Below are positions 63,896-64,000 of a DNA stretch of 64,000 nucleotides, piece by piece. Each line of letters opens with the position of its first letter. Position 1 is the stretch's first letter. Under the pieces are notes generated by a model. The model had not been told where the DNA came from, did no database searches, and saw nothing but the letters and a program-made list of their open reading frames with translations. This DNA comes from Paenibacillus sp. RUD330 (lineage in GTDB: Bacteria; Bacillota; Bacilli; Paenibacillales; Paenibacillaceae). The stretch spans positions 2,730,501 to 2,794,500 of the forward strand of contig NZ_CP022655.2 in the NCBI RefSeq assembly GCF_002243345.2. Direction: 5' to 3'. Both the position numbers and the translations under genes were made by a program.

Positions 63896-64000
63896 ATGCC
63901 CACTCCTCTGAAATCATTCGCGCGGCCGTCCTGCCGTCGCCTCTTTTGATGGCTTGGCACCGAGCCTTCCATCCGTGAAATAACGAGCTGAAGACGTTTA

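Noticed and set aside
63914-63997. 3' end of a gene upstream of the Nudix gene
   Set aside because: The open frame is only 27 codons, bounded by TAA at the window edge, with no start codon and no recognisable sequence.

Overview
The window reads as chromosomal DNA of a GC-rich, spore-forming Firmicute, most likely Paenibacillus or a close relative. Shine-Dalgarno sites are strong (AGGAGG-like) and TTG/GTG starts are common. AraC regulators sit beside carbohydrate genes, and there are a YheC/YheD-type coat-associated protein, a NlpC/P60 wall hydrolase, PepF, an SgrR-type regulator and an iturin-type lipopeptide locus. I see no rRNA, tRNA, CRISPR array, prophage or insertion sequence.

Layout. 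1-9000: sugar-type dehydrogenase and HAD phosphatase, a DUF1349 protein, a NlpC/P60 hydrolase, a decayed fusion of a VanG-like D-Ala ligase start with a VanT/Alr-like racemase end, a PhyH dioxygenase with a HEAT-repeat tail next to a divergent AraC regulator, and oligopeptidase pepF. 9200-36800: a biosynthetic locus. On the minus strand, from a promoter near 34740-34769, run a trans-acting malonyl transacylase, a FAAL-ACP protein, a 3989-residue KS-ACP-aminotransferase-NRPS, a 2325-residue NRPS and two MGT-type glycosyltransferases, with start/stop overlaps or short gaps. Divergent from them are a TetR regulator and an MFS exporter. 36900-47000: hemicellulose and uronate utilisation (GH127, GH51, a uronate-isomerase-like enzyme, three AraC regulators), with a DUF6171-type protein, a small SRPBCC-like protein and chromate transporter ChrA. 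47200-53300: YheC/D protein, GIY-YIG protein, RidA, radical SAM/SPASM protein, CDF metal exporter, MarR regulator with a perfect operator, and an unusual secreted protein. 53400-60100: an Fbp/AEP-type ABC importer with an inositol-monophosphatase-like enzyme, a metallo-beta-lactamase-fold protein and a GntR/UTRA regulator. A TGTCTGACA operator word is shared with the secreted-protein gene. 60200-63900: DUF5658 membrane protein preceded by a 24-bp perfect palindrome, SgrR-like regulator, ThpR and a Nudix hydrolase.

How the main locus should work. FAAL activates a fatty acid onto its own ACP. The transacylase supplies malonyl groups, the KS extends the chain by two carbons, and the aminotransferase converts the beta-keto group to a beta-amino group, as in iturins and mycosubtilin. 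The peptide part differs. Adenylation codes read by eye are DLTKIGEVGK (Asn, followed by an epimerase), DGTCTAEVVK (Tyr-like) and DAWTVAAVCK (Phe). No thioesterase is present; the line ends in a condensation-type domain with an intact HHxxxDG motif. The predicted product is a beta-amino-acyl D-Asn-Tyr-Phe lipopeptide, possibly macrolactamised through the beta-amine and glycosylated by the MGT enzymes. I do not recognise it as a known compound, and it is the most interesting system in the window.
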